Origin: Laccaria trichodermophora
Lineage: Eukaryota > Basidiomycota > Agaricomycetes > Agaricales > Hydnangiaceae
Length of the DNA: 64,000 nucleotides
Assembly: GCA_018417955.1 (NCBI GenBank)
Contig: JACTVC010000001.1
Location: 4,895,250 to 4,959,249, forward strand
Direction: 5' to 3'
The notes under the pieces are model-generated. The model made no database searches, was not told the DNA's origin, and saw only the letters and a program-made list of their open reading frames with translations. Both the position numbers and the translations under genes were made by a program. Shown one piece after another: positions 21,528 to 35,339 of this stretch (positions within the stretch are counted from its first letter, which is position 1; each line of letters opens with the position of its first letter).

Positions 21528-24500
21528 TCCATTGCCGGGATTGGTGCTTTTGATCCAGAGAGAAATCCCATCATCCGTGCCTTCCATACGTCGAGGTCGC
21601 CAGGTACATATTGCGCCCAATGTCGAAGCTGTTCTTGTATTCTTCGCCTTTTGACGATACAATGCTGCCTTGCTGAGTTCATGAAGTATTCGGTGAGCCC
21701 GGTCTGGCGCTGTCGGACGTAGGTCGATTTCCAGGATAATCATCTGCGAAGACGCCCAGATGTAGTAATCTGACAGGCGTGTGCCAGGTATTCTGGCGTC
21801 GGTGTTCGCAAGATCAAACTGACCGGGGTAAACTTATCTCAGGGCAGATTTCCGACCAACAATGACATAAAGTCTATCATTCTTAACATCGCTGTATAGG
21901 GATAAATCACTTTCCTGAACTTCATGGATCAGGCTTCAGCTGCCTCGGAGTATAGCTGTCATGACAACAGGGCATGATGAATGTACAATCGCACAAGAGG
22001 CGGGTGCTGTGAACACCACTTTGTTCCGTTCAGCTTTCAAGGCGGATTTAGGACTTCAGGTTCGGATTTAGGTCAACATTTGGAATGAGAGTCGGAGAGG
22101 CATGTACTGCACAGGGTAGCGTATAGGTGAGTAACAGCGAGGAAGCCTTTGGAAGACTGATGTACGACCACTAGAAATTTTCTGGATGCAAGACTTCTGC
22201 CGTCTCTGGCGGCAGACGGCAAACTCTTCTTCCAGGATCGTCTTGCAATCCCCGACTCTCCGATTCCCGGGATTTATTCGGTTTTTCTTGAATTTGAGAA
22301 CGCTGTTTGATGGTCATCTGTGGAGATATTCCTCGAGGGTACTCAGCGTCTTCTGCACGTAAGACTATTCTGATGCGAGCGCGGTCTGGATTCTCGTCCA
22401 AGCGGTGAAGGCTTTCCTTCTGTGGTCTCGGCGCCAGTGTATTTTACTCTTGCGGCATTTCAGAACCGTGCCGCCGATGGTGGTCAACCAAAGGCTGATT
22501 AAAGGGAACTTGTGAAGTTGCGTTATCTTGCCCAGCTCAAAAGTTGTTAATGCTACTGACGTACCGTATGCAGCTATAATGAGTTTGTTTTGCAACCTAC
22601 TACATTAGTTGGCTTATATTTTTTAGCGCTATGCTATGTGGGATCGCGATAATCTGACATCGACTCCTTGCTGTGGACGCTACTCATACCTCAGCCAAAA
22701 AAATGTATGTTGCCCCTATTTTACAATCTCCGCCAGTCGCTACTGACTTGAATCCCGTTGGTTGCGATTTTAACTTGAGTTCAAGTGGCTTTTGTCGTAT
22801 TTTTAACTTTACTCCGAAAACCCTAGCAATTGATGCACCCTAGGTGGCGAATGAAACCGGCACTTGATTGACCCAGTATGAACGCTCAATTCCGTTTCTT
22901 ATTCGATGGCTGCCTTCCGTGAGTGCTTCTTCTCCTGATACCCATGGACTTCTTCGGCTCATTTTAGAGAAATCGCGGAAATTTTAGTGGAGAGTGCTTC
23001 GCCATGTAGGCAGGTCATACCATCAATCATCTATTAGCAGCTTGTGTGATGCATTTCGTTGTGGTCTATGATAGGGATTCAACCCCACGGAATTCCAGCT
23101 AACTCTAGCGATCGCTGATGAATACTGTAATCACAGTGAGTTTCCCTTTCTTTTCTTGGCCCCATTTCTCTTACTTTTTAGGCGATAAAAACTGGCGAGG
23201 CGACGTTCCTTTGACCTGAACATTTTCGGGACGGGTGGTTTACGCCCTCTTTAGCGGTGATTGTTAAGATCACAACTCAACTTGAAGGTGATTCGAATCG
23301 AAGAGCGTTAAATTCGGAACACCACCTCAGCCCGCATCTAAGTGATGAATCTTCCCTAGATCGTTCACAGGAATTTGAAGAGTCATTGAATAGTATGGCA
23401 CCACTGCAAATTTGGATGAAAGGTCACAGCCGCACCGACCACTCGGCACACTGTCAGCAAAAATTAATGGACTTCATTGTATCTATTCATCTCTCTTGGG
23501 CCGCTGATCTGAGGAGACCTGTGAAAATGCACGGTTCGCAATTCAAGACCCAACATTGTGGTATGACTTTTCAATAAAATGTCAAAATGCGTATGCGTTA
23601 ATGTTACTCAGGCTTCAATCGGACATCGCCGCTCGATTTCACACAAAGTAACACGGGTACTCAATGGTCTGCATAACTTCGTCCAAAATTGTTACATCTA
23701 CAACAGATCCGATCCACAAGGGTAGCCGCTCGGCTAGTTTCGTATCCCGAGGTGGCCGGGCAGCAAGCGTCTAACGGGTTTCGGCCTCTCCATACAGCAT
23801 TGCCCAACTAACACCTACTGTCAATTGCACGGCGCGCTAGCCTATTATCGGGATTCTTTTCTGAACATCTTTCGGCAGCAAAGCATTCGAAAAGTTATCT
23901 ACCACCATGTGAGGGTCTCCAGGTGCGTTCTCAATCTGCTTTGTAGATTTATGATCTTCAACAACGCAAGCCATTTGTGTGGAAAGAGAGATGCTCAACG
24001 TCACAGAAATTGAAACTTTCGAAGGTGAATTCTGACGTCTCGAATATGACTCCAGATCCGACCCCGCTTTGGCTCGATGATCTGACCCCTCCTTCGACAT
24101 GTGTAATTGCGCGTTGAGACAGTTGAGGCGCCCCTCCTACTTGTGCGTGCAAGCCAGCTTAGATCCGGAGATCAGGAAGCTGACCATGTAGTATACCTCC
24201 ATTTCCAGCATGGTTTGTGAATTTTGATCCTAGCTTGTGGCTAATCTAATCAGTATTCCAGTTGAAACGCTCGTGCTACCACCCTTGTTTTCTCGACTTG
24301 CACTGTCTTCAAGCTTGAAGCAACCGCCGGCGGTAATTGATTATTATTTTACCAGCTGAAATTTCTTGGAAACATAAATGGGGGCGCTCCACCACAGACG
24401 CCCAGGAGAACATATAATACACATCCGCAAACTATCGGTACGTTTCCGTCGTCAACATTTTTTGTCCAACCACATCTGGCTGACAATAATGATTGCAGAA

Positions 24501-25438
24501 CGCGCGGGGATACCTGGAGGTTCCTCCATAATGGCTACCCGAGTCGGAATCACATTACCAGCGCCTACAAGAAAAACAAACCGTCCTTTACGCCGATATT
24601 TGTAGAGAAATGGACAGCTACGTGTTTCGCATCATGTATCGCGGACAACTCAATAATAAACTGGTGGTAGACAGTAAGGCTGTCAATGAGGCTACCTTGG
24701 AATGACTTTGATCTGATCAACCCGGCGGTGCCGGCGTTATGGCAAGGCACGCAGTACAGTCCACAAATGACAAGAGCACATTTTTGGATTGTCAATTGAT
24801 ATTCGGGCAGTCCACTTTGCTCGGCTTTCCGAAGGGCACGTGTTAAGCGTCAAAGAGTCAAGAAAGATTGAAGGCTTGACAGCGTGCACTGCTAACTGCA
24901 AATGTGGTTATTATCCAAGGTATGCATGTAGGCGCAAGCGATGCTATGTGTGTGTGTTGTCACAATTTGTTATTCACTTGAGACTCAATACACACAAGAC
25001 CCCATTTCTAGCAAGCTCGGCGTGCGATATGAAGGGCGCGAAGATGTATGCCGCTTTCATGGCCTTATTCCATTTGGCATAGATCTCCCATGAGGCACGA
25101 AATCAATTCAAATTTTCCCTGACAGATCAGGAGAATGATCTCTCGGGATTTCAGGATAGTTCCCCACGCCCTTTGGGATTACGCAAACGCTACTTCCAAG
25201 AATCCTACTGATTCCATCAAGCCTTCCACTGCTGAATTCGGACTTGAAGATCTCTTCCACCTTCTCCCAAAGATGGATTGGTAGGTGCCACCGTTTGCGC
25301 ATGTGGGCCCACGCTCGCTACGGAGACATATAAAGCCGTTCAACGATGTTCCCCAGATCTTATTCCGTCCCCTTCCTCCGGTTTCACGACTCCCTTCTAT
25401 TCTCCTTGTAACTGTATAACTGTACACGTTTTACGACC
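21528..25438. other. Long intergenic region, no recognisable gene
   Basis: About 3.9 kb. Short frames on both strands (for example 22365-22595 minus with one hydrophobic segment, 23257-23577 plus, 24378-24605 plus) lack any motif I know and do not join into longer models. No terminal repeats with target duplications were found by eye. A TATA-like CATATAAAG near 25328-25336, about 105 bp before the UbiA start, is a plausible promoter element of that gene. The rest may be decayed repeat DNA. Confidence 0.45.
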
Positions 25439-26857
25439 ATGGGCAACAGTTCCGATAACGAAACGACTCTTCTCATTTCCCATACCATTCCTCCGACAAC
25501 GCCTCTCAAGTTCCCTCTTGGGTTGGTATCGGAGTCTGTACGACCATATCTCGAACTCATTCGGCTGGAGAAAGTGTGTACAAGAGGATTGTCTCTATGG
25601 CTGTCTATTCTGATGTTTTCCATAGCCGACAGGAACCATTCTTATGTTTTGGCCCTTCGGTATGTCACGTCGTGACAGGGACGTGGAGATTTCTTCGCTT
25701 ACTAATAAATGCCTCAGCCTGGGGCCTTACGATGGCTGCGTACAGCAGTAGCCTTCCGTTAGGGAACTACTGCGTTGACCTTGTGAAGTGCCTGATTGGC
25801 GCTTTCATAATGCGGAGCTCAGCATGTACCATTAATGATATCTTTGATCGAAAGATGGATGCCGGCGTTGGTGCGTTCAAGTCCACTCTCTTCAATGTTT
25901 CTTATTTACGCAGGCACGCAGAACGAACGCGCAACAGGCCTTTGGCCAGCGGCCGCGTTTCCGTATTTGCCGCCACTGTATATTTACTCGTTCAGTACGG
26001 GATCGGCATTGTGTTTTTCTCCCTCACTGTACGAGGTCTGGCGTATGTGCAAATTTCCAAAAAGTACTGAGAGTGTCCTCAAAATTCATTCGCAGGCTTT
26101 ATGTCGCACTCTTCCAACTTCTCCCTATGTGAGTATATTCGTTGATATGCGAACCCAAGTCTGATGATGACCATTCATAGTTTCGCCATTTACCCTCTCA
26201 TGAAGCGCGTGACCCACTGGCCGCAAGCGTGGCTTGGGTTCGCAATGAATTTCGGTTTCGTCACCGCCTGGGTTGCAACAACCGGCGACTTTAACATTAA
26301 TTTGATTGGCGCAGCGATGACCGGTTGCTGGTTGTATGTCTTTATTTTCTTTTGTTTCATACGTTTGCTCATCTGCTTTTCCTCCTTTAGCTGGACTATG
26401 TTGTACGGTACGCTACCCTTTCAGAAGGTCGTGGTTTCCTACTCATTCCTTTTTTCCTAAGATACCATATACGCTTGCCAGGATATCAAAGACGACGTGA
26501 AAATGGGCGTTCGTTCGACTGCCATCCTTTTCGGCGAGTGGATTCGGCCTCTTCTCATGCTTTGCGGAGTTGGGTTCGTCTCAATGCTTGGTCTCACTGG
26601 ATACCTCAACAAACAAGGACCGGCATACTTCATTTTATCAGTTGGGGGTGCGGCTTTGCATGTTATCTGGCAGTTCCTGACAGTTGACTTGGAAGTGCCG
26701 GCGAGTTGTTGGAGTGAGTTGCACATACTTCGTGATCTTTGCGACTCGGCTGACACTTTGTTGCGTTCTAGGGAACTTCAACCGCAACGGTCAACTTGGT
26801 TGGATCGTTTGGGGTGGCCTCTTTGTCGATTACCTCAACAGCTCCGGAGTCATCTGA
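25439..26857 (+). CDS. UbiA-family aromatic prenyltransferase
   Basis: Predicted 326 aa from nine exons (25439-25573, 25626-25659, 25718-25870, 25922-26042, 26096-26128, 26181-26330, 26391-26407, 26462-26713, 26772-26857), several of them tiny (34, 33 and 17 nt). Conserved blocks: RLEKPTGTILMFWPFAWGL; the first Asp-rich motif NDIFDRKMD (about 96-104) followed by RTRNRPLASG; and the second, YACQDIKDD (about 221). Eight to nine hydrophobic segments fit an integral membrane enzyme that transfers a prenyl group from prenyl diphosphate to an aromatic acid. The N-terminus (MGNSSDNETT) has no basic mitochondrial presequence, unlike COQ2. A secondary-metabolism (meroterpenoid) role is therefore possible, but no biosynthetic partner gene lies nearby. 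Confidence 0.93.
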
Positions 26858-27146
26858 TTCTACTGAAAGTATTAGTATTAGGTTTCTGACATGGATTCGC
26901 TTTGATGTTGTCCTGTTCTCCGCAATTTTGTAACGGACGCCCTCCTAACATCCACCACTATTTCTGTACCATAATACATCATGCATTTCCATCTCTGTAT
27001 ACCATCACACCTGTACCATAATTTTCCATCCTCAATTGAAAATCTCCCCCATCCTACCTTCCTCAAAGGAGGCAATGAAATATTGAACATGGTTTGATTC
27101 ATGCAAAGACGGCGTTCTACTATAAGTAGTTTATGGTCGAAAAAAG

Positions 27147-27228
27147 TGGACACTGTGGGAATTGAACCCACGACCTCACGCAATGCAAGCAATGCGAAGC
27201 GTGCGCGCTACCCCTGTGCCAAGAGCCC
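27147..27228 (-). tRNA. tRNA-Ala (anticodon CGC) with 10-nt intron
   Basis: On the minus strand the sequence begins GGGCTCTTGGCAC and ends AGTGTCC plus discriminator A. The acceptor stem pairs except a U-U at 5-68 and includes the G3-U70 pair that marks alanine tRNAs. The anticodon stem is CACGC/GCGTG, with loop TTCGCA then T. A 10-nt intron (27183-27192) sits after position 37 as usual in eukaryotes. The T arm is GTGGG TTCAATT CCCAC. A T-run of five immediately downstream serves as the Pol III terminator. The D stem has one A-C mismatch. Confidence 0.92.
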
Positions 27229-30200
27229 ATGCGGTAAGATAAGTTAGCCGTGCTACTCGTCTACTAAAAGTACTGATCTATTAGTATTAGAACCCCATGA
27301 CATAAGCTACCCTCCTTTAACTCACCACGCCTCGTGCAAGGACGAAAATCTCCACGTTCCGAGCTAGCCAAAAGAAACGGTCGGTAAATCAAACGGTGAA
27401 ATAAAAAATAGGCACCTTCAGGACACAGCGACTTCGTCTGCACCGTACGGCAATGGTGAGTAACAGATGGACAAGTTTCTCTGTTTAGTCGAAGACACGT
27501 TGGAGCATGGGGGGCATGAAGCATGGAAGGAGTGGAACATTCAAGGTAAGTCGCCTTTGATTCATGGATTCAACGAGAACAAAGCTTGCCATTCACTAAT
27601 ATACGCCCTTTCCACCGGTCTCAGGAGATCTTTGCTAGTGTCTTGTTGGTGTCTAGTTATGAAGATAGGCCCCAGTCCTCTCGAATCCCCAAACCGGTAC
27701 TTACGCTGAATTGGACTTATGAAATCCTCTGCTGCGAGTTTCGATGGTTGGTGTAACTTATTCAACCCATGGATGATGGTCTTTGGCCGTTAGCTTCCAA
27801 TTGGCTTCCAACTTTGATTGGAAGAAAAGTACCGATTCTTTCTGTTGACATTTAACTCTTTCTTCCGGATGTACCATGAGTGGTAACCTACCGGTCCCTA
27901 CAATGGCAAGCGCGAGGTGATTCATGAACCCCTGGCGGAGCTTAGCGCGGATTCTCTCCTGGGCCACGAATCCTGGGTTCCAACGACGCCCGCCTCGCAA
28001 ACTTTGAAATTTCTTTACGACATGCGATAGCCCACACTCTAGAATTCTTTATCTGTTCATGATCGGTCTTCCTGAAGTTGTGGCTCAAACCTTGGCGCTG
28101 TCAGGTGACGGCCTCACACTGTTCTAACAGTGCTGATAAACATTTGAATGTCCTCGCTCTGCTGCTATTAGACTGGGGGCGGTCAGGGGAACCGACTAAC
28201 GAGGAATAAAGATCAACTAGTGCAATGCAAGAGTGGAGCATTTTGGCAGAGTTCTCGACACTTGTGCAAGTAGGGATTGGGGGCGACCGAAATTGGTCAT
28301 TACCTCCTGCACGAAGGATGGTTCGGCACCGGCTATCGGGACGATAGCGCACCTTAGCGCACTCCTCCTTTCTAGAAGTTCTACAAGAACCATAGAGTTG
28401 ACGAATTTTTTTTTGCCAAGGGGGTACCACGGTACCTGCTCCGGTCCCCTGTGTTCAGCTGCCACGAAGTCGAACATGAGGCGTGCTTATTTGTCCCAAA
28501 AAATAAGCCGCTTTTCCCGGAATGGTGCCCGCTGTCCAAGCCTGGACTGAGCGCTGAATCTGGTGTCACCTGCGAACTTTTGGGACGCCGTCGTTTGAGA
28601 ACCGTTCATTGCTCGCTCATCCTGTGCATTCTTCCTTGACGCTCTACGGGAGCTTTATGTATGTATTTCCGTGATCGGGCCCCGAATCAAAGGTGATAAC
28701 GGTTTGAAGTAGTTTGAAGTCCTCAGATTATCTGCACAGGGAAGTAAATCCATAAGTATAATCTCAGGGACTCAGTACTCAGGCCTCAGGAACCGCCCGC
28801 TTCGGCTTCTTGTCGGCTCAAGTGTTAAACGTTAGACGCCGATTTCACAAGCTTATACATACACAAGAGCTTACCAATGCTTATCAGTGCGAGCGATAGA
28901 CGCATACCACCGCTACCTGGGTAGGGTACACCGTTTTAGTAAGTAGTAAGAGTGTTTGTTGTAGAACTTCACACTGCCTAGTACATACTAGGGTTCTGGA
29001 TGTTAAACTAAATTGGCAGTGGAGAAACAGTTGAAAGCTGGGTTAAGGCAGAATTGACCCTGTGTGATCGAAATGCCTGTTCATGGGATTACATTGCCGA
29101 TGATGTCAGGCATCACCTCAAGTCGTGTCAGGTCGTGCCATGACAGGAAACAGGGTGCCAGTGCACTTTACGGGCGCGGCTGACTATTTCGAGTATGCCG
29201 AGAGACCCGCTTTGAACAGAGTATGTCAGAAAGAATATGTCATGAGTTGGAAACATCAATACCTTGATGAGGTGACGCACGATACAAGCAGTAAGCACTT
29301 TATTATTGAAATAACATGATACACCTGAAATTAGATTTCAGATAGTACCCAGGTGGAAGTAAACGTCAACTGATCTTTGAGGCGCCGTTACTTTCCTGAT
29401 TGGCTTCTGTTAATCTTATCAAGCAGGTTGATCATGATCGTAGTTTGACACAAACGCAGATCATAACCACACGCCGCACGGAGCGTGGACGTTTGCCTAT
29501 GTTTGCTGGTTTGGGAGCAGCATGGCGTTAGATCACTAGATTGATCATGGTTTTGACAAGGGACGGAAGCAAAAGCACCTCTCTGAGCACTAGCTTGCAT
29601 AGCCATGAACCTAGGATTGTTTTTAAAATTTCAACGGAAGTAGCAATTCCTTAACAAAAACCTGAGGCAATCAGACTTCGTCATAGACTGCTGAAAGTTC
29701 ATTCCCTCTCCTCGGTTTTAGCGCTAAGCGATGCGAGCGCGACATCGAATGATGAACTGACATCGGATCCAAGGTCCAACACCGATGATCGGAGAGTTGG
29801 CGACAAAGTGAATTGCGAGTCCATCTTCGCAGCACATTGACCCAATAAGCCAGCGATTGGACATGATCTGGATAAGACAGCCCAATCCAAACAAGCTGAT
29901 CCTCACCATTAATCTCATCAAATCCTGAACGGAGTATCGAATACCCTGAGTTTGCTCAGATAAGATATGTGGTATTTCAAGTTTGCGCGGCGGAAACAAA
30001 TTTCTTCCAGCATTTGAAATCCTTCCTCGATGATCGGAGAAGTAAACCGAATTCATAACTCACATAAACACCCATTATTGTTGCCTCCATTTTACGCTCC
30101 CATGAGCGGAGGATTCTTTCGGGTTCCCTATGATCAGTAAATTAGAAGTGGAGGGCCCCCTAGAAGCGTAGCGCACCATAGCAGAATTGCGCCGAGTAAC

Positions 30201-30753
30201 GACAGATATCGGCGCCTTGTGAAGTTGTGCACAATGACTCAATAATGCTTGCTGTCGGAGGACGACGCTCTCCTAACGACGCTGTAACAGATAAGATGTC
30301 GTGAGCAAGGTCTTCTGAAATTTGAGCTTGCTAGTGAAGGGGCGCAGAACTGCTCCCCAAATCGTAGGTGCTACGTATTGCCCAACTACTGCCTAAGGAG
30401 CTGATGATCCTGAGCTTTTCGATTCACATTCAGCCAAAATTGTGACAACAAATTTTCGACGTTGCCTGAGCTTTCAGCCCAGCCTTTGGGCACTGAAGTG
30501 GTGGCGAGGCCGTTCCTGCGCGCGTTTATGAGGAGGGGATGCCTGAAAGATGGCTGAGTCGAAGACTCGGAGTCAGCTCATTTTCTTTGTTTATTCCTAT
30601 TGACGCGTCAAGTTCACGTGAACACACGCGCTCCAATGTTGAACGTTGAACTTTAAGCTTCTCCACAATAACTTCTACTACTCTGCACGCCGTCGTCGAC
30701 GACGCCCACGATTCTCTCTGTAATTTCAGAAGAACACTTCGACAACGGCGACT
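27229..30753. other. Long intergenic region, no recognisable gene
   Basis: About 3.5 kb between the tRNA and the FHA gene. Several short overlapping frames on both strands (27467-27709, 28101-28569, 29125-29319, 29724-30056) show no conserved motif and cannot be spliced into a sensible protein. No terminal-repeat element was identified. Confidence 0.45.
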
Positions 30754-33700
30754 ATGGACACCAGCGGCTTTAGTCAGGTTGGGCGCTACGGTACAATCAG
30801 CCTAATGAAGCGCCACGAACCCAATACTGTCGTCACGGCATTTGGTGTAGACTCGGAAGAGTTAACGTTTGGAAGGGATCCTGGATGTAGTGTGAGACTT
30901 TACTATCCTGAAGTTAGTCTGGTTCATTGTAAGATTGTGTTTGAGGACCGGAAGGCACGTTTTTTTGTTTCGACTTATTCAACTTGCTGGCTGAACTCAC
31001 TCTAGGCATTCCTTGTTGTCTTGGGCGAGGCTGGCCTCTTCATTGATGGTTGCAAAGTCTACCCAAACAATCCGGCCGCTGGGTCTTCGATGACCATACC
31101 ACTGACGAACAACTCGGAGCTTGAGATTCACTACAAACGTTTTCGATTTTCATACCCCCCCAAAGATCTCCGCGCTACGCTCATGGCATCACCAGCTCGT
31201 AAGTGATGATGTTTGACCGTCATGTAGCCCTGTAAAACAAATTTTTAACAGCACCGAGAAACCGCGCACTTCGGCTCTCAATGATTCAATCCGCTCAAGT
31301 ATTCACGCCCAGACCATCGAAAGACCCTCGAGAGAATCTGCGTGTTCTACAGAGCCCTTTAAAGAACACATTCAAAAGCCCTAGCAAGCCCTCATCCCTG
31401 TCCAGAACGCCCTTGAACGCACCCGAGGAGGAAGAAGAAATCGTCCTTGTGGATGGGAACCACCCCCTTGTCGTTGAAGAAGAACGGGATCTTGTTATAT
31501 TAGAGGACGTTGAAGTCCAACCCCCCGCGCCACCTGTGCCACCGCAATACCAGGCTCCACCTCAGACGCCACAACGCAAACGGTCTCTCTCTCGAAATAC
31601 CCTGCATCGAGCAGTGCTCATTCGGAGTGCACAGAGAGCTGTTTTACGCGCCGAAAAAGAGAGAGAGGAAGAAGAGGAAGAGATGGAGGTTCTCGGGGCC
31701 GTGGCTGCCAATGTCGAGGAGAGTGATGAGGAAGCAGGTCAAAGCGAAGAAGAGTACACCGATGAGGACGAGGACGAGGAAGAGTCGGAGCAGCATACCA
31801 CAGCACAGAAGTCTCTATGGAGAAAGAGTTTGGAGCGTATTTGGCCGTTTGGAAGCTCTAGTGGTGCCGAAGAGGAAGTTGATGTAAGTCATTTCATTCC
31901 ACCTGTTTACTCGAAGCTCATGGTGTATCTGAAGGACGATGGAGCCAAATCTAATTTCGGTTCTGATTCTGAGACAGAAGATACTCCAACCAACGAGATA
32001 CCCCAGGACGATGAACATGATGATGCTGAGATGGAGGAAGAGGAAAATCTCGCCCCTCTACCCACTGTCCCCGTGCAAACTCCCGCTCGGCGAGTCCTAG
32101 GCTCCTTCATGACACCCCAGGCACGAGGCCCGACTCGTACTACTTTCCCTCACTCGTCCGATAAAGGCCAAGCTCCCCCGCCACAACTCGCTCCCGGTGG
32201 GAGTGTAGGGCGCCTCTCTCTTGGAGGCATTGAGGCCAAACGAGTGCCCCTCCCCCAGACATGGCGCGTCAGGGACATCGTAGTGCCCATCAATCCCGCT
32301 CCGCCGTCCACACCTCAGGGAGTCAGAAAGGGAACAGGTTTCTCCCTCCAACAGACTACACCCCGTGCCGCCGGATTTTCCGGAAGACAGACCCTCACAG
32401 AGGAAGAACGGAAAGCCATACAAGATCGCAGGCGCAGTGCCTTGCGCGAAGCGGACACTTTTTTCGTTGGTGGTGTTCCGGGAATGTCATCATCCAAGCC
32501 AACGCCCGCCTCCTCCTCCTCCGGGTTTGCTGCGTCGAATTCAGCGTCACCCATGAAATTGACATCCAACCTGTTTGCCGTTCGCTCTCCTGTGAAGCCA
32601 GGTCAAGCTGCAGATAGGACGGAGAGCACAGGGGACGATGAAGACGAGTTGGACACGAGGAGCCTCTTGGAGAGGATGAAGGAGACAGTGGAGGGTATGA
32701 AGAGAAGGAGGAGTATGGCACCTGGAGTCGGCTTGGATAGTACTCCCCGTCCTGGAAGGGAGTTCTCAACTCCTAGAGAAATTCCTTCTACCCCTCTTCC
32801 TGCTCTCTTTGCCGCTGCGGCGGGTCCCATAAGTGCAGAGCCTGAAGAGACTGAGAAAGGCCTGGTCGAGGACAAGGAGCTCGAATCGGTGAAAGACGTC
32901 CCTTTCTCCTTGTTGGCTCCTGGTGCAAGAGAGGAACTCCTTACAAGGAGGCAAAGCGTAGTCGTGTTGGATCATGCTTCTACCGTGCCCGTGGTCATTG
33001 ATGCAGCTTCGGACGATGACATGAACGTGGACGAGCCTTCTACGGAGAAGACTACCACCACTAAAGAACGTCCGAAGGCAAGGCTTCTACGATCCAAGAA
33101 GAGTGCGGCTGAACCGGAAGAGGCAGAGGTGCCTATCGAAGAGCAAGAAAGCGCAAATCTCAATCTTGTACGTATCCATCCTTCTGCTTTGTTTACTTCA
33201 AGGCTTACACCTACTTAATCCAGGAACCTAAAACGAAGGCTAGAACTGGTGCTAGACGAGGTGCCACTCCCCGCGTACCAACTCCACAACCTGAACCTGA
33301 AGTTGATGTTGGGGAACCTGACGTTCATGAACCCAAGCTCAAGGTGCCTACTTCTCGTCGGACCCGGACGCGTACCGCAGATCCCGAAGAGACCCCAGTT
33401 CCTCCTCCCGTGGTCGCCAAGAGAGGGTCTGTTAGGAAAGCTACCGTCGAACCAGAGGAGGCACCTGCTGCCCCTGCACGACGCGGTCGCAAGGCTATCG
33501 CTGAACTTGAACCTGAGGAAGTACCAGAGGCGAAAACCGTTGTAAGGAGGGGTCGGAAGCCCGCTGCAGCTGCCGTCAAGGAGGATGAGGATGAAGATGC
33601 AGTTGTTCCTGCACCTACTACGGTTAAACGGGGTACCAGGAAGGGTGCTACGACCCCTACTGCAGACTTAACAAAGGGGCAACCAACTTCGTCAAAGCCA

Positions 33701-34192
33701 GCTACTGCAACAAAGCGAGGGAAGAAGGTTTCGGTTGACGATGAGGCCGATCCTCTAGCGATCGAAGTCCCTGAAGATGAGACGCCAGCTCCGAAGGCCA
33801 AAGGCAAAAAGAAGGTCGTGGCTGTGAAACAAGAGGACGAGCTGGAAGACCATGCCGATTTACCTCCACCACCAAGCAAGAAGCCTGTCAGAAAAGCCAC
33901 GGCTGTCAAGACTCCAGCTGCGAAACCGCGAGCGAAGAAGACGCCAGCTAGTGCGCCAGCAACCATTGAAGGCGAGGTAGATAAGGAGAATACGCCAAGA
34001 TCGATGTCGCCTGCTACGCCTGAGCTTGCTGAGGAGGGGGCTGTGAAAGTTAGAGTTCCCAGGACGAGGGGAACGAAGGCAACTGGAGCTGGGAGTTCGA
34101 AGACGAAAGTTAAGGTAGAGGACACTCAGGAGGTTGATGAGCCTGCGAGAGGTCGGTCAATGAGGTCGAGGACGAGGACAAAGACTGGTTAG
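30754..34192 (+). CDS. FHA-domain protein with long disordered acidic/basic tail
   Basis: Predicted 1092 aa from four exons (30754-30954, 31006-31198, 31252-33167, 33224-34192). The FHA fold covers about residues 12-115, with the phosphothreonine-binding LTFGRDPGCSV and VSLVHCKIVFE (S-x-x-H) followed by KAFLVVLGEAGLFIDG. The rest is disordered: acidic tracts (EREEEEEEMEV, DEDEDEEES), many S/T-P sites, and a C-terminal KRG/RKAT repeat rich in Lys, Pro and Ala that includes KENTPRSMSP. This is reminiscent of fungal nuclear FHA proteins related in layout to Ki-67. The first intron is best explained by a GC donor (AAG|gcacgt), the only way to keep the FHA strands in frame. Chromatin or cell-cycle phosphopeptide binding is inferred. 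Confidence 0.85.
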
Positions 34193-35339
34193 ACTTTCTT
34201 GAATGATATACCCCCCACTCTGAATTTCATGTCAGAGTTGTAACTCGTCTATAAAACTCCTTTCTCCGTTCAAGTCACCCAAGGCATCAACGTTCGACCG
34301 TCTGACCATGTTATCTACCTCCTTGAGACGCTGCAGCTTACATTTCTGTTACTGCCTCGAATGGTCTTAGTAGCAGTATCGACCAGCAGCCTCCCCTCAG
34401 GGTACACCCTCCCCACGACAGTGCCTAAACGATGCGTCCAGGATCCTGTAACACAGGTGTGTCTCACATACTGGAACCCAATTCCACCCATCCAGCCTTT
34501 CATAGAGATCAGCATCGCAGGTCATGGAAGAATTTCTTTCCTCTACCCTAACCTCGCTCTTCTCATGCACCAACGACGACGACGACAGCGCAAAAAAACT
34601 GAAGAATCAACCAATCCACGCATAGCTTGGCTCACGGGCAATCTGTCGGTGTCAGATACCTGAGCTCTCACACTACACCACTTGAACATCGCACAGACGC
34701 TAAACACCACGAAAACACCAAACAAGAACTACCCCAAGCAAGCCGGGAGGCAGGAAGTGACGGATACGCGTCTAAGAGGTGTTGCACATCATGGAGAGAT
34801 AGGACCGCGGAAACGAAAATGTAGGCACTCGCCTTGTTCCTCATTCACGATACTGCTCAGTGCTCACTCCCAACGCGTCCAGCAGTGTCCAGCATCACTC
34901 CATCGCCCTTTAGAGCACAGGCAACATATGGAGCTGATTACTTGACGCCAACAAACGACGAGCAATCTTGATACGTAGAACACATGGATTGCAGCAAGTA
35001 GTCGGGGTTGAAGGAATGCGCCTGCGGAGAACGCTGGATGAGCGATGGGGAACGACACATACGAAGTACTAAGTCCTGACATCGCTTGTCTGATGACCAT
35101 CCACGTCTGAAACTCGCCTTTTTTTCAGCATCAACTCAACGAGTTCTATTTCAAGTTGCACCAGCAAATACTCGGAGATTCAATAGCGCTCGCGGGTGAT
35201 TATAAGTAGCCTATCCCCTGAACATGGTACTACCAGGGTCATGTAAAGACTTTCTAGGTGTTCCCAAACTAATGACTACCGACAAGGAGGAAGCCTTAAC
35301 ACCATCGATTGAAATTGTCGGCGGTACTGGGGCGTCGAA
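34193..35339. other. Intergenic, no recognisable gene
   Basis: About 1.15 kb downstream of the FHA gene. Frames on both strands (34315-34725) overlap without known motifs. The region leads into the degenerate FHA-gene copy. Confidence 0.45.

Noticed and set aside
22165..22600. Possible small membrane-protein gene on the minus strand
   Set aside because: A hydrophobic stretch and a GTACGT donor exist, but no conserved motif and no consistent exon chain could be built.
34315..34725. Possible short gene downstream of the FHA gene
   Set aside because: Both strands have equally open frames of similar composition, none with a known motif.
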